DNA of 36,470 nt from the NCBI GenBank assembly GCA_903940425.1, contig CAJAKX010000355.1, positions 1-36,470 of the forward strand, written 5' to 3'. Made by a program: the position numbers and the translations under genes. This DNA comes from an uncultured Opitutia bacterium. GTDB taxonomy: Bacteria > Verrucomicrobiota > Verrucomicrobiia > Opitutales > Opitutaceae. This document shows positions 27,591-36,470 of this stretch, in pieces; the first letter of the stretch is position 1; each line of letters starts with the position of its first letter. A model generated the notes under the pieces. That model was not told the origin of the DNA and did no database searches. It was given only the letters and a program-made list of their open reading frames with translations.

Positions 27591-29849
27591 TCAGGTGGCG
27601 ATCTGCCCGGCCATCTGTTGGATCTTGATAATGACGAACTCGGCCGGCTTGAGCGGAGCGAAGCCGACCAGGATGTTGACGATGCCCAGGTTGATGTCGT
27701 TCTGGGTGGTCGTCTCCCGGTCACACTTCACGAAATAGGCGTCCTTTGGCGTCTGGCCCTGGAAGGCGCCCTGCCGGAACAGGGTGTGCATGAAGGCCCC
27801 CAGATTGAGTCGGATCTGCGCCCACAGCGGCTCGTCGTTCGGTTCGAACACGGCCCACTTGGTGCCGCGGTAGAGGCTTTCTTCGAGGAACAACGCGAGA
27901 CGGCGGACGGGGATGTATTTCCATTCGCTTGCCATCTGGTCGTCGCCCTGCAAGGTGCGCGCTCCCCAGGCGACCGGCCCGAAAACGGGGAAGAGCCGAA
28001 TGCAGTTGGCGCCGCGAGGATTGAGCACACCATTTTCCCGGTCAGTGAGAACATAATCGACGCCTTGCACACCCACGAGCGCGGCCTCCGTGCCGGCGGG
28101 GGCTTTCCAGACACCGCGGGCACTGTCGGTACGAGCATAGAGTCCGGCAACGGTGCCGCCGGGTCCGACCGTGCGCAGACGTCCACCATTCAGTGGATCG
28201 GCGATCTTGATCCACGGGTAGTATACCGCCGCATAGCTTGTCTTGGGCAGGGCAGTCCCACTGATCGCCTGCTCCATCTCATCCGGAGTTTGGGCCGAGT
28301 GAGGCGAGTCAACGATGAGGAAGGCGCGGCGTTCCTGACAATAGGCAGCGGCATCGACCAGGATTCCCGGATCCGTCACGCCGGGCAGGACGAGCAGATT
28401 GAACAAGTCCACTTCTTCAAGAGCGAAGATGCCCTGGCGTTCGGACCGGTCCGCAATGAAGAGATTGTAAGCTTCTTCGGGCGTATAGTTTTGTTCGTTG
28501 CCGCCTGCGAGGGTTACCTCGACGGCTTGGGCTTCCGATGTATCGGCATTTGCGGCGACGGTGAGATGGAGATCGGTGGCCAGCGTGTCGCCGTTGGCCG
28601 GACGGACATCAATCGTGGAACCATTCCCGTGCGTCCCGGATTTGAGGACGAGTTTGCTGCCGCTCACCGAGGCGATAAAAGATCTGAACGCTGGGTTCGC
28701 GGGTTTGCTAGCACGCACTTTGTCCTCAAGACGCGCGGCAAGGTCCGTGAGCCTGGCGTTTAAGCTACCCGTCAGGTTCGCCCCATCGAGCGTGATGTCG
28801 CCCACGTAACCATCGAGGATGACTTTCAGGCTCTTTTTGGTGGATGGGACGTTGTCCAGGTCGCTAGCCGCAATGGCGGAACTGGTGAGGGTCGCATGAT
28901 CCGGCATCTCTTTGGGGCGGATGAACGCGACGGCGTCGATTTCCGTGCCGCCAAAAAGCGGCCCCACCTTAAGTCGGCTGGCCACGTCTTTGGTTTCGCC
29001 AGGCAAGAGGCGAACGCTGGAGAACTCGTCGGGCGAACCGGAGGTGAAGACGAGGAACTTGTTGTCCTGTGTGGCGATGGTGACGCCGGCCGGTAGCTTG
29101 GCTGAAATGACGGTCTTGAGCGCGGCGAGGGTGTTGTTGACAGCTGGATCCAGGACGACCTTAACCGGCGCCTGACCGTCAACGGCCACTTGGAAGGTGT
29201 TGTGGTTGTCGTCAATCAGTTTGGTGAAGTCGGTCGTGCCGCTGAGGTCGTCGCTCTCGCTGATGCCGTTTTTCGTGGCGAGGGCGGCGGGCAACGGCAG
29301 GCGTTCGACCTTCACCAAGTTCGAATTCCCGGTGACGATCGTCTCGACGTAGCGCGGATCCTTGGTGTTCATCGAGAGGTTGCGGAACGATTCGGAGACG
29401 GATTCGCCCGCGCCGTCTTTCGGCACGAGCGAAAGCGACAGGTTGAACGTGCTGCCAGGGTTATCCGTCTGGTAATCGACACGTATTGCGATGTCGTTCC
29501 CGGAAGAGCCCTGATCCAGCGCGGTCAGGCGAACGACCTTGTCCCCGTTGTCACTGACCAACTCTTGCGAGGCAGCGATGGCGTTCTTGGCGAGACGCAC
29601 GACCCACGCCTCGCTGCCGCCGTTTTGAAAAAACTGGCGCAGGGCGTAGCTCAACTCGGAATCTGTATTCAACCCCCCGAAACGTCGCTCAAAGTCAGCG
29701 AAGCCGAGGCACCGGATGGCTTTGTTGATCGGTCCGCGTTTTGCGGTGCCGACAAACGCTGTGATAGATGTGGCTACGCCGGTAATGGTGTGGACGCCGC
29801 TGGGAATCTCCTCGATGTAGACACCCGGATAGGACACTGCGGTTGGCAT
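27591..29849 (-). CDS. Phage tail sheath protein with large internal insertion
   Basis: MPTAVSYPGVYIEEIPSGVHTITGVATSITAFVGTAKRGPINKAIRC...; C-term 'SLYRGTKWAVFEPNDEPLWAQIRLNLGAFMHTLFRQGAFQGQTPKDAYFVKCDRETTTQNDINLGIVNILVGFAPLKPAEFVIIKIQQMAGQ'. Confidence 0.96.
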   Translation of the reverse strand: MPTAVSYPGVYIEEIPSGVHTITGVATSITAFVGTAKRGPINKAIRCLGFADFERRFGGLNTDSELSYALRQFFQNGGSEAWVVRLAKNAIAASQELVSDNGDKVVRLTALDQGSSGNDIAIRVDYQTDNPGSTFNLSLSLVPKDGAGESVSESFRNLSMNTKDPRYVETIVTGNSNLVKVERLPLPAALATKNGISESDDLSGTTDFTKLIDDNHNTFQVAVDGQAPVKVVLDPAVNNTLAALKTVISAKLPAGVTIATQDNKFLVFTSGSPDEFSSVRLLPGETKDVASRLKVGPLFGGTEIDAVAFIRPKEMPDHATLTSSAIAASDLDNVPSTKKSLKVILDGYVGDITLDGANLTGSLNARLTDLAARLEDKVRASKPANPAFRSFIASVSGSKLVLKSGTHGNGSTIDVRPANGDTLATDLHLTVAANADTSEAQAVEVTLAGGNEQNYTPEEAYNLFIADRSERQGIFALEEVDLFNLLVLPGVTDPGILVDAAAYCQERRAFLIVDSPHSAQTPDEMEQAISGTALPKTSYAAVYYPWIKIADPLNGGRLRTVGPGGTVAGLYARTDSARGVWKAPAGTEAALVGVQGVDYVLTDRENGVLNPRGANCIRLFPVFGPVAWGARTLQGDDQMASEWKYIPVRRLALFLEESLYRGTKWAVFEPNDEPLWAQIRLNLGAFMHTLFRQGAFQGQTPKDAYFVKCDRETTTQNDINLGIVNILVGFAPLKPAEFVIIKIQQMAGQIAT

Positions 29850-30415
29850 AGGAATTAAGGGTTAGAGGTTGATGATTTCATTACATTGCTGACACAGATT
29901 GTCCGCCGGTGATGACCTGTTGGCGGTGAAGTTGATGGTGTTCATGGGTGGCATACGGCTGGGGCCGGAGCCATTGGTTCGGCGGCAAACGGCGGGCGAC
30001 AGCGTCGTATCGCCGAGGGCGCGCCGGTAGCGGGGGATGCGGCCGATCCGCCGGCGGACGCCGTGCCGACCAGGTGGAAGTTATTGAAGCTGGAAGAGGG
30101 TGTCTGCCGTCAGGGGGTTAACCGTGTCCAGAGCCGTGCAATTGCTGCCGTCTCATCGGGATCACTTGGCGGCATGACGAGTCAGTCGATTTTTAGGTGA
30201 ATTCCTGCAAGAGAAGCTCCATCGATGGGAGCGATTTTTCCCATCATAACGGGTTCGCCGCGAATCCTTTTAACACTCAAAATTGAGTAGGTGTGTCAAT
30301 CCGGGAAAACGAGAGCCCAAATCGAATCGCACCTCGGGCGCACGCATTTCGCCCCCGCTTTGTCGTGTATCAACCAAGACCCGCCTTCGGTGTTGGAGCG
30401 AATGGGCATCAGGCC

Positions 30416-30475
30416 GTAGCCAAACTCGTGAGAGTTTGGACGAAAGCAGATCCAAAGTCTCACGACTTTGGCTAC
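30416..30475. repeat. Intergenic inverted repeat, copy 1
   Basis: gtagccaaactcgtgagagtttgg-acgaaagcagat-ccaaagtctcacgactttggctac: 24-nt arms with two mismatched pairs. The core recurs near 31609-31656. Confidence 0.8.
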
Positions 30476-30529
30476 TTGGACCGGCCTCCGCTCGAGGTGG
30501 CGGGCTTCCGCCGCCGTTGGCCGAGTTTC

Positions 30530-30564
30530 TCAAAAAGAAAAAGCCCCGCCGGGGCGGCGGGGCT
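30530..30564 (-). terminator. Rho-independent terminator for the NTF2-like gene
   Basis: On the minus strand: agccccgcc-gcccc-ggcggggct followed by tttttcttttt; about 27 nt past the stop at 30591. Confidence 0.85.
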
Positions 30565-30590
30565 GAAAGCAGAGACCAGGGACCTGACTC

Positions 30591-31064
30591 CTAGTCCTTG
30601 GATGTCTTCCCTCCATGGTCGCCGATCAACACCCACTTGTCGCCCTGCTTCATCAGGATGTCGGTCCAGCGGCCCTCTGAGGGCTTTTCCTTGCCGTCGG
30701 GACCCTTCATGATCTGTGAGTAGTAGTAATCGACGAACGCGACGTCGCCGTGAATCTTGATGGCCACCGGCTTGATCTCATAAACCACGGTGTCGTTCGT
30801 CTTGAAGTCGTGGTCGATCCATTTCCTGAGTTCGCCCTTGGTGGTGGGCAGAGCCGACTGATGATCCCACCCGACATAGTCGTCGTGGAAGTAGGCGAGA
30901 AAACCTTCGAGGTTTTTGTCAGCACCCAGCTTCCAGTACGTCTCAACATTCTTCCAGACTTCCTTCTGGGCGGCGGACCATTCCTGTGCGCGTGCCTGCG
31001 TCGCTGAACCAGCCAGCAAACAAACGATGGCCAATGCCAGCCCCAGGCCGATTATACGTTTCAT
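30591..31064 (-). CDS. Secreted SnoaL/NTF2-like (DUF4440-type) protein
   Basis: Trimmed to MKRIIGLGLALAIVCLLAGSATQARAQEW (signal peptide); 'VWKNVETYWKLGADKNLEGFLAYFHDDYVGWDHQSALPTTKGELRKWIDHDF' matches SnoaL-like proteins. SD aaggag upstream. Confidence 0.8.
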   Translation of the reverse strand: MKRIIGLGLALAIVCLLAGSATQARAQEWSAAQKEVWKNVETYWKLGADKNLEGFLAYFHDDYVGWDHQSALPTTKGELRKWIDHDFKTNDTVVYEIKPVAIKIHGDVAFVDYYYSQIMKGPDGKEKPSEGRWTDILMKQGDKWVLIGDHGGKTSKD

Positions 31065-31343
31065 CGATACTCCTTGGTTATTGAGGGTTGTTGTGCGTTT
31101 CCCCATCGCTGATGGTGGAAAGAGTAAAAGTAAAGGGCTCCGTGCGGTGTTTGGAGCGAAAGCAGGAGCTGCTTCGTTGCGGTAGCTGGGGCGCCTGTCC
31201 CGATTCTGTCTTTGTGACAGAATGTCAGTAATCAGGGGAATGGCATCACCGGTGGTCGGCAAAAGCAAATGACGCTGCCGTTCGGCAGGGGGTCAGTTTG
31301 AAGACACGCCCCAGACAGGAGCCGCGGCGCGGAGCCTATCCCG

Positions 31344-31499
31344 CTAGTCTTTCGTACGAAATCCGCCCATCAAATAGATGATAAGGCAGATCAACAGAAT
31401 CAGGCCAAGCCCTCCTCCGCCGATGGCGGGCCCTCCGAAGTAAAAACCGCCGCCGCCGAACAAAAGAAGAAGGATAATTATCAGGATGAGCAGGTTCAT
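31344..31499 (-). CDS. Small DUF3309-like membrane protein
   Basis: MNLLILIIILLLLFGGGGFYFGGPAIGGGGLGLILLICLIIYLMGGFRTKD. Confidence 0.7.
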   Translation of the reverse strand: MNLLILIIILLLLFGGGGFYFGGPAIGGGGLGLILLICLIIYLMGGFRTKD

Positions 31500-31608
31500 G
31501 GTCGGAAGATAGCACGCCGCTGCAACCACTGCTATGGGGCCTTCACCTCCCCAGAACTGTCTCCGTACGGCCACCCGGGAGGACAATTTAAAACGGGTGA
31601 AACCTTGC

Positions 31609-31678
31609 GATAGCCAGACTCGTGAGAGTTGGGACGAAAGCAGATCCAAAGTCTCATTCATCCTTCGCGCAAGGCTAC
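31609..31678. repeat. Intergenic repeat, copy 2 (degenerate)
   Basis: cgatagccagactcgtgagagttgggacgaaagcagatccaaagtctcattcat... shares 'actcgtgagagtt[t/g]ggacgaaagcagatccaaagtctca' with 30416-30475. Confidence 0.75.
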
Positions 31679-31731
31679 GGGGGACGGGCGACCCTGGCTG
31701 CTAAGGCGGACCTTCGCCCGGTGGGCGATGG

Positions 31732-31770
31732 TGGAGGGCGTTCTGCTGGCCAGCAGAGCGCCGCCCTCCA
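31732..31770. repeat. Long palindromic hairpin element; related degenerate copy at 844-876
   Basis: tggagggcg-ttctgctggccagcagagcgc-cgccctcca; outer and inner arms both self-complementary. Copy at 844: tggagggcgttctgccggccagtagaacgcgcc. Confidence 0.75.
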
Positions 31771-31820
31771 AGGCTACGGCCGGCTCTGCCGCCGCCGAGG
31801 GTGATGACGCCGGCGCGGGC

Positions 31821-32954
31821 CTACTTGATGGGGCTTAGCCCGGCCCACGGGGTGAGCTTGTCCAGTGCAGGGACGAGCACGCGGCGGAGCTGGAGAAAAT
31901 CCAACTCACCGGTCTGGCGGTAGAGCACCGTGCCGTCCGCCCCGATCACCAGCGTGTGCGGCAGGGCGCCGGACCACTCCGAATCCAACGCCGCCATCAG
32001 CGGGTACTTGTCGGTCTCGCCGAAAAGCAGATTGCGGGTCGAGGCGTGATGCTGCTGGAGGAATTTCAGGACCTTGTCCTTCTCATCCGGGAACTGGGCC
32101 GCGACGGTGACCAGCTCGAAATCGCGGTTGCGGTAGATCAGGTTGGTCTCGATCAACTGGTCGAACTCCGCCACGCACGGCCCGCACCACGTCGCCCAGA
32201 CATTCACCACCCGGATTTTGCCGGAATGGTTGGCGCGCAGTTCGCGCAGTGCCGCGGCGTCGGCGGATTCGATCGCCACCGGCTCCTTGCGCACCTGTTC
32301 GCGCCACCGGCGGTTGGACTCGGCCTTCTCGGCCCATTTGATCGAGCAGCCGAAGACCTTGGTTGCGGTCACCGGCGGCTCCCGGCCGGCGAGCAGCGCG
32401 TCCAGGGCGTTGCGGGTGTCGTGATTCTTTGCCAGCGCTTCGCGCTCGGAATCATCGATGCGGCCCTGGAAACGCAGCCGGCGCACCTCATCGAAGATGA
32501 ATACATGCGGTGTCGCGGCGGGCCCGAACTGCCGCGCCACGGTCTCGGTCGGACCGTCGTCGAGGAAGGGATAGTTGAACTGCCGGTCGGCCGCGCGAAT
32601 CTTCATGGACTCGAACGTATCGTCGAGGTCGGTGAAGCCCTGCTCATCGAGACGGACGGCGTCTGGATTGTTGGGGTTGATGGCGACGAAGGCCACACCG
32701 CGCGGACGGTAGTCGGCGACCAGCTGATTGATGCGTCCTTCATAAGCCTGGGCCGTGGGGCAGTGGACGGAGGTGAAGATCACGACGAGGACCTTCGCGG
32801 CGGCGAAGTCCTTGAGCGAGTAGGTCCGGCCGTCGACGCCGGGCAGGCTGAATTCGGGCGCGGGCGAGCCGAGAGGCAGCGTGGGGTGTTCCGTGGTTTC
32901 CACGGCACAGAGTGCGGTCGCGAGCAGAACGGGAAGAATCAGGGCGGAGCGCAT
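31821..32954 (-). CDS. Secreted double thioredoxin/redoxin-domain protein
   Basis: Signal-peptide-like MRSALILPVLLATALCA; first redoxin domain 'LPLGSPAPEFSLPGVDGRTYSLKDFAAAKVLVVIFTSVHCPTAQAY'; second with 'VVNVWATWCGPCVAEF'. Confidence 0.85.
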   Translation of the reverse strand: MRSALILPVLLATALCAVETTEHPTLPLGSPAPEFSLPGVDGRTYSLKDFAAAKVLVVIFTSVHCPTAQAYEGRINQLVADYRPRGVAFVAINPNNPDAVRLDEQGFTDLDDTFESMKIRAADRQFNYPFLDDGPTETVARQFGPAATPHVFIFDEVRRLRFQGRIDDSEREALAKNHDTRNALDALLAGREPPVTATKVFGCSIKWAEKAESNRRWREQVRKEPVAIESADAAALRELRANHSGKIRVVNVWATWCGPCVAEFDQLIETNLIYRNRDFELVTVAAQFPDEKDKVLKFLQQHHASTRNLLFGETDKYPLMAALDSEWSGALPHTLVIGADGTVLYRQTGELDFLQLRRVLVPALDKLTPWAGLSPIK

Positions 32955-32958
32955 AAGT

Positions 32959-33765
32959 TCATGAATTGGGCCCGGCCATGGCCGGCCGGCGGCGCCGGAA
33001 CAGCAAGCCGCTCCAGGCGGCGTCGACGGCGCAGACCTTGTAGTCGACGAGACCAGCCGCGAGACAGGCGCCGCGGATGTAGTTTTGCGACAGGTCGGCG
33101 GCGAGCGGCCCGCTTTTTTTCGGCGAGACAACCCACACCGGCATCCGGGCGGCGAGTCCGACCGCCCGGGCAAAGCCGCGGTCGAACTCGCGGTGCGTGC
33201 GGACGAACCACAGGGTGAGTCCGGTATTCGCGGTCGTCCGGCCGGCGAGACGCGCCCCGACGGGCAGCGCGCCGAGTGTCGCCGCAAAGTTTTTCGGCGC
33301 GCCAAGCAGCGCCACACTCATGTCGGGTTTGATGCCGAGCTTCCTGGGCAGCGGCGTGCCGGAGTAACCGGCCATCGCGCCCCCGGGCGTGGCAGGTGGC
33401 GCCGTGCGCGGCCGGGCCAGCGCGCACGCGAGCACCGGCCCGATTTTTCCCCAGGTTGTGCACGGTGCCAAGGGCACCTTGGCGCGCACGCCGGCGACTT
33501 TCTCCGGCGCGCCGCCGACAAACACGAGGGGCACGGCGCGGGTCGCCTTTGAGCCGAGCAAAACAAAGGCGACATCGCGCCCTTGTGAAGGCAGGCGGTC
33601 GAGTGAGATGACGACAACCGCCGGCGGCTTTTGCCGCAACTCCCGCAGCAGCACCGGCGCTGGCGGCAGGCCGCTGACGACCGCGTATCCCAGCGCCCCC
33701 AGCCGCTTCGCATGCTCCCTGGCCTCGGCTGCATGCCAGTGGATGAGTCTGACCAACGGCTTCAT
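32959..33765 (-). CDS. DUF3052-like protein
   Basis: Trimmed to MKPLVRLIHWHAAEA...; 'MAGYSGTPLPRKLGIKPDMSVALLGAPKNF...' is typical of DUF3052. ATGA overlap with upstream gene. Confidence 0.65.
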   Translation of the reverse strand: MKPLVRLIHWHAAEAREHAKRLGALGYAVVSGLPPAPVLLRELRQKPPAVVVISLDRLPSQGRDVAFVLLGSKATRAVPLVFVGGAPEKVAGVRAKVPLAPCTTWGKIGPVLACALARPRTAPPATPGGAMAGYSGTPLPRKLGIKPDMSVALLGAPKNFAATLGALPVGARLAGRTTANTGLTLWFVRTHREFDRGFARAVGLAARMPVWVVSPKKSGPLAADLSQNYIRGACLAAGLVDYKVCAVDAAWSGLLFRRRRPAMAGPNS

Positions 33766-34706
33766 GCCGGGGTGGTGGAGGTGGACAGGGGGGTGAACGG
33801 GAGGCGGCCGTAGGAGCGCAGCGTAAGAAGGGTCTGCAAGGTGAGCACGCCTTTCCATTCCAGCTCCGCCTGCGGCCAGTCCTCCGGGAAAAGTCCGAGC
33901 CAGTTCCAGTTGGGCGGCCAGGCTCCATCGACGCCCTGCCGGTTGATGACGAAATCGAGGTTGGCGGACAGCGCGTCGCTGAGGAGGGGTTCCATCAGGG
34001 AATCGACGCGCGGCGCCAGCATCAACGGTTGCAGGCCGTAGCCGGTCCACGCCTGTGGGTCGCGCGCCACGATGACCGGTCCGGCCCAGCGCACATACTC
34101 CATCGCCCCCTCGCGCAGGGTGGCGGGCACAAACGGGGTTTCGGCCAGGTGGAGGAGGCAGAGCAGGTCGTGCATCGCCGGTTCCTCGGGCAGAGCCTCG
34201 ACCAGCTGTTCGACGCGGGTGGTGATCTCGGCGAGAAAGCCGGCGTCCACCGCCGAGCGGTAATGCCAGAGGTGCGCGGCGAGTTCCACGCCGGGGTTGG
34301 CAGTGAAACCGCGTTCGCCTGCCTCCTTCCACGTCCACCACGGGGCATGCGGCCAGTCGTTGACGGCGGGAGGCACGGCAGGCCAGCGGTCGAGTTCGCG
34401 GTCGAAGGCGGACTGCGTCCAACGCAGGGCGGCACGCACCATGGGATCCTCGGCGGGGAGGCCCAGTTCGCGCAGGTGTTGAAAAGCCACGGAGGTCACC
34501 AGCGCTGACGAAGCGGGCAGGCGGAGGTCGGGTTCAAGGGCCCGGCCGAAGCCGCCGTTGTTATTTTGAAAAGCCGCGAGCGCGGCGCGGGCCTCGGCGG
34601 CGGGCACGCCTGCAAAATGGAAACGATACAGTGCGCGCTCGAGCGGCCGGGCACGGGTCAGCAGAAAGTCCCGGGCTTTCGAGAAGGATTCTGGGGTCAG
34701 CAACAT
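33762..34706 (-). CDS. Hypothetical protein, prenyltransferase/squalene-cyclase-like alpha-toroid
   Basis: 'AALAAFQNNNGGFGRALEPDLRLPASSALVTSVAFQHLRELG' and repeated QN-GGFG-like helix pairs. Confidence 0.6.
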   Translation of the reverse strand: MLLTPESFSKARDFLLTRARPLERALYRFHFAGVPAAEARAALAAFQNNNGGFGRALEPDLRLPASSALVTSVAFQHLRELGLPAEDPMVRAALRWTQSAFDRELDRWPAVPPAVNDWPHAPWWTWKEAGERGFTANPGVELAAHLWHYRSAVDAGFLAEITTRVEQLVEALPEEPAMHDLLCLLHLAETPFVPATLREGAMEYVRWAGPVIVARDPQAWTGYGLQPLMLAPRVDSLMEPLLSDALSANLDFVINRQGVDGAWPPNWNWLGLFPEDWPQAELEWKGVLTLQTLLTLRSYGRLPFTPLSTSTTPA

Positions 34707-34835
34707 GGCGGGGATGATTAGCAGCCGGCAATTGTCTACGTGATTGGGACGGTGGGGTCGACTCTGTTGTTTGGGGGGCAGGCCGGCTGCAAATTCGGCT
34801 GGCCCTGGGCTGCCGACTCCGGAATTCTATCCGCC

Positions 34836-35753
34836 GTGACGTACGATCTCGTTGTTCTGGCCGCGGGCGTGGGCAGCCGCTTCGGCGGGCTGAAGCAGGT
34901 CGAGCCGGTCGGTCCCGGCGGCGAGCTCGTCATCGAGTACTCCGCCCACGATGCGCGCCGCGCCGGGTTCGACCGCGTGGTGTTTGTGATCCGGCGCGAC
35001 ATCGAGCAGGCCTTCCGGGCGGCGGTCGGCCGCCGGCTCGAGGCGCGGATGGACGTGGCCTATGTTTTTCAGGAGCTGGACAATCTGCCGCTGCCGTACA
35101 CACCGCCGCCCGGGCGGGTGAAGCCGTGGGGCACCGGCCAGGCGGTGCTGGCGGCGGAACCGGTGGTGCGCGGACCGTTCGCGGTCATCAACGCCGACGA
35201 TTTTTATGGTGCCTCGGCCTACCGGGCGCTGGCAGGGCATTTTCGCGACGCGGGCGCGACGGAGGCGGCGCAGGGCAGGCCGGTCTACGCGCTGGTGGGC
35301 TACCCGCTGCGCCAGACCCTTTCGGAACACGGCGCCGTCAACCGCGGGGTGTGCGTGACGGATGCCGCCGGCCGGCTGAGCGGCATCGACGAGGTGATGA
35401 AAATCGAGCGCACGCCGGACGGCCGGATGCGGCATCCGCTGGCGTGGGGGGAGTGGCGCCAGCTCAGCGGCGACGAGATGGTGTCCATGACCTTCTTCGG
35501 CTTCACGCCCGTGTTCTTCGGCCAGTTGCGCGGACTCTTCGTGGATTTCCTGGGAAAGTACGGCCGCAGCGAGACGGCGGAATTCTACCTGCCGGTGGCG
35601 GTCGGCGAACTTCTGCAGGCCGGTTACGCCGAGATGCGCCTGCTCAAGAGTGACGATGCGTGGTTCGGCATGACCTACCGCCAGGACGTGCCGGGGGCGC
35701 GCACCGCGCTCCGGCGGCTGATCGACCAGGGCGTTTATCCCGAGCGGCTGTGA
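34836..35753 (+). CDS. Nucleotidyltransferase (NTP_transferase family)
   Basis: 'YDLVVLAAGVGSRFGGLKQVEPVGPGGELVIEYSAHDARRAGFDRVVFVI...FAVINADDFYG'. Likely GTG start at 34836; the ORF extends to 34740. Confidence 0.82.
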   Translation: MTYDLVVLAAGVGSRFGGLKQVEPVGPGGELVIEYSAHDARRAGFDRVVFVIRRDIEQAFRAAVGRRLEARMDVAYVFQELDNLPLPYTPPPGRVKPWGTGQAVLAAEPVVRGPFAVINADDFYGASAYRALAGHFRDAGATEAAQGRPVYALVGYPLRQTLSEHGAVNRGVCVTDAAGRLSGIDEVMKIERTPDGRMRHPLAWGEWRQLSGDEMVSMTFFGFTPVFFGQLRGLFVDFLGKYGRSETAEFYLPVAVGELLQAGYAEMRLLKSDDAWFGMTYRQDVPGARTALRRLIDQGVYPERL

Positions 35754-35857
35754 GCAGCGTCCTCGCCGGCGGCAGGCGATTTTCCCAGGCCAGCCGGCCC
35801 CTGCCGCCGAAACGCGACCTGCCGGAATGAGCCGGCGGCGGCGCCGCCTCGATCCGC

Positions 35858-36470
35858 TCAGACCGAATCCACGAAGATCAGCACGCCGGTGGCGTTGTCA
35901 TGTCCGCCGTGGTCGCTGGCGAGGGCGATGATCTCATTGAGGCCGTCCGCCGGATTTGCCGTGTCTGCCAGCACCTGGGCCAGCTCGTTTTCCCGGACGA
36001 AGCGCGTGATTCCGTCGCTGCACAACAGGAGGCGGTCGCCGGCCCGCAACGGTCGCATCAGCAGATCGGCTTCCGGCGGGGCGGTCTGGCCGATGCAGCG
36101 GGTCAGCGCATTCCGGGTGCGGGGGCTGAGGAAGACGGCGACGCTGCGCCCGTGCCGCGCCTTGAACTCGTTTTCCAGCGTATGGTCGAGGGTGAGTTTT
36201 TCGAGAATGCGGTCGCGCCAGAGATAGCAGCCCGAGTCGCCCACATGCGCCAGATGCAGCCGCTTGTGGTACAGCCGCGTCACAGTGAGCGTGGTCCCGA
36301 TCCCAAAGGTGGCGTCGATGATCTTTCCCAGGCTGGCCACGCGCTGGCTGATGCTCTCGAAGAGCGCCTGAAAATCCCAGTCGTCGCTGGCGGACTGCTT
36401 GCGCGCGAGGGCCAGCAGCTGTGCGATGGCTTCCTCCGCCGCCTGCCCGCCGCCGGCCAGTCCGCCGATG
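35858..36470 (-). CDS. PP2C-type serine/threonine phosphatase (partial; 5' end outside window)
   Basis: 'IGGLAGGGQAAEEAIAQLL...GTTLTVTRLYHKRLHLAHVGDSGCYLWR...LRAGDRLLLCSDGITRF...DHGGHDNATGVLIFV'. The frame is open through the window end, so the listed M at 36340 is probably not the start. Confidence 0.88.
   Translation of the reverse strand, partial: IGGLAGGGQAAEEAIAQLLALARKQSASDDWDFQALFESISQRVASLGKIIDATFGIGTTLTVTRLYHKRLHLAHVGDSGCYLWRDRILEKLTLDHTLENEFKARHGRSVAVFLSPRTRNALTRCIGQTAPPEADLLMRPLRAGDRLLLCSDGITRFVRENELAQVLADTANPADGLNEIIALASDHGGHDNATGVLIFVDSV

Noticed and set aside
30217-30240. gctccatcgatgggagcgattttt as a plus-strand terminator
   Set aside because: The stem is only about 5 bp and there is no credible plus-strand gene upstream. 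Noted only as a palindrome in the sheath leader.
33762-34422. N-terminal extension of ORF 32959-34422 (MDAVRLRPRTRPLACRASRRQRL...)
   Set aside because: It overlaps the toroid-like gene out of frame. The DUF3052-like protein starts naturally at 33765 with an ATGA overlap.

Overview
The window is dominated by a nearly complete extracellular contractile injection system (eCIS / phage-tail-like particle) locus. It lies entirely on the minus strand (about 29849 down to 3405), and most neighbouring genes are chained by 4-nt ATGA/GTGA overlaps. In transcription order it encodes: sheath; tube; a Cys-rich T4-baseplate-chaperone-like protein; a Pro-rich protein with conserved ends; a DUF4255 terminator/cap; an AAA+ ATPase; a small eCIS-type protein; a C1A papain-like peptidase; a large DUF4157 protein fused to an SLT-lysozyme-like C-terminus; a CIS_tube/Afp7-like protein; a LysM protein; a hub (gpD); a spike (gpV); a PAAR-like tip; gp25; two baseplate J-like proteins; a gpI-like tail protein; and a giant DUF6519 protein with a beta-propeller-like region. 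I cannot see a canonical tape measure or adenovirus-like fibre. Downstream lies a visibly AT-richer three-gene overlapping operon (TM protein / unknown / PIN-like nuclease) and a truncated tyrosine recombinase remnant at the window edge. The right flank holds ordinary chromosomal-type genes (NTF2-like, redoxin, DUF3052-like, toroid-like, nucleotidyltransferase, partial PP2C phosphatase) and several palindromic intergenic repeats. All family assignments come from motif recognition by eye; no searches were run.
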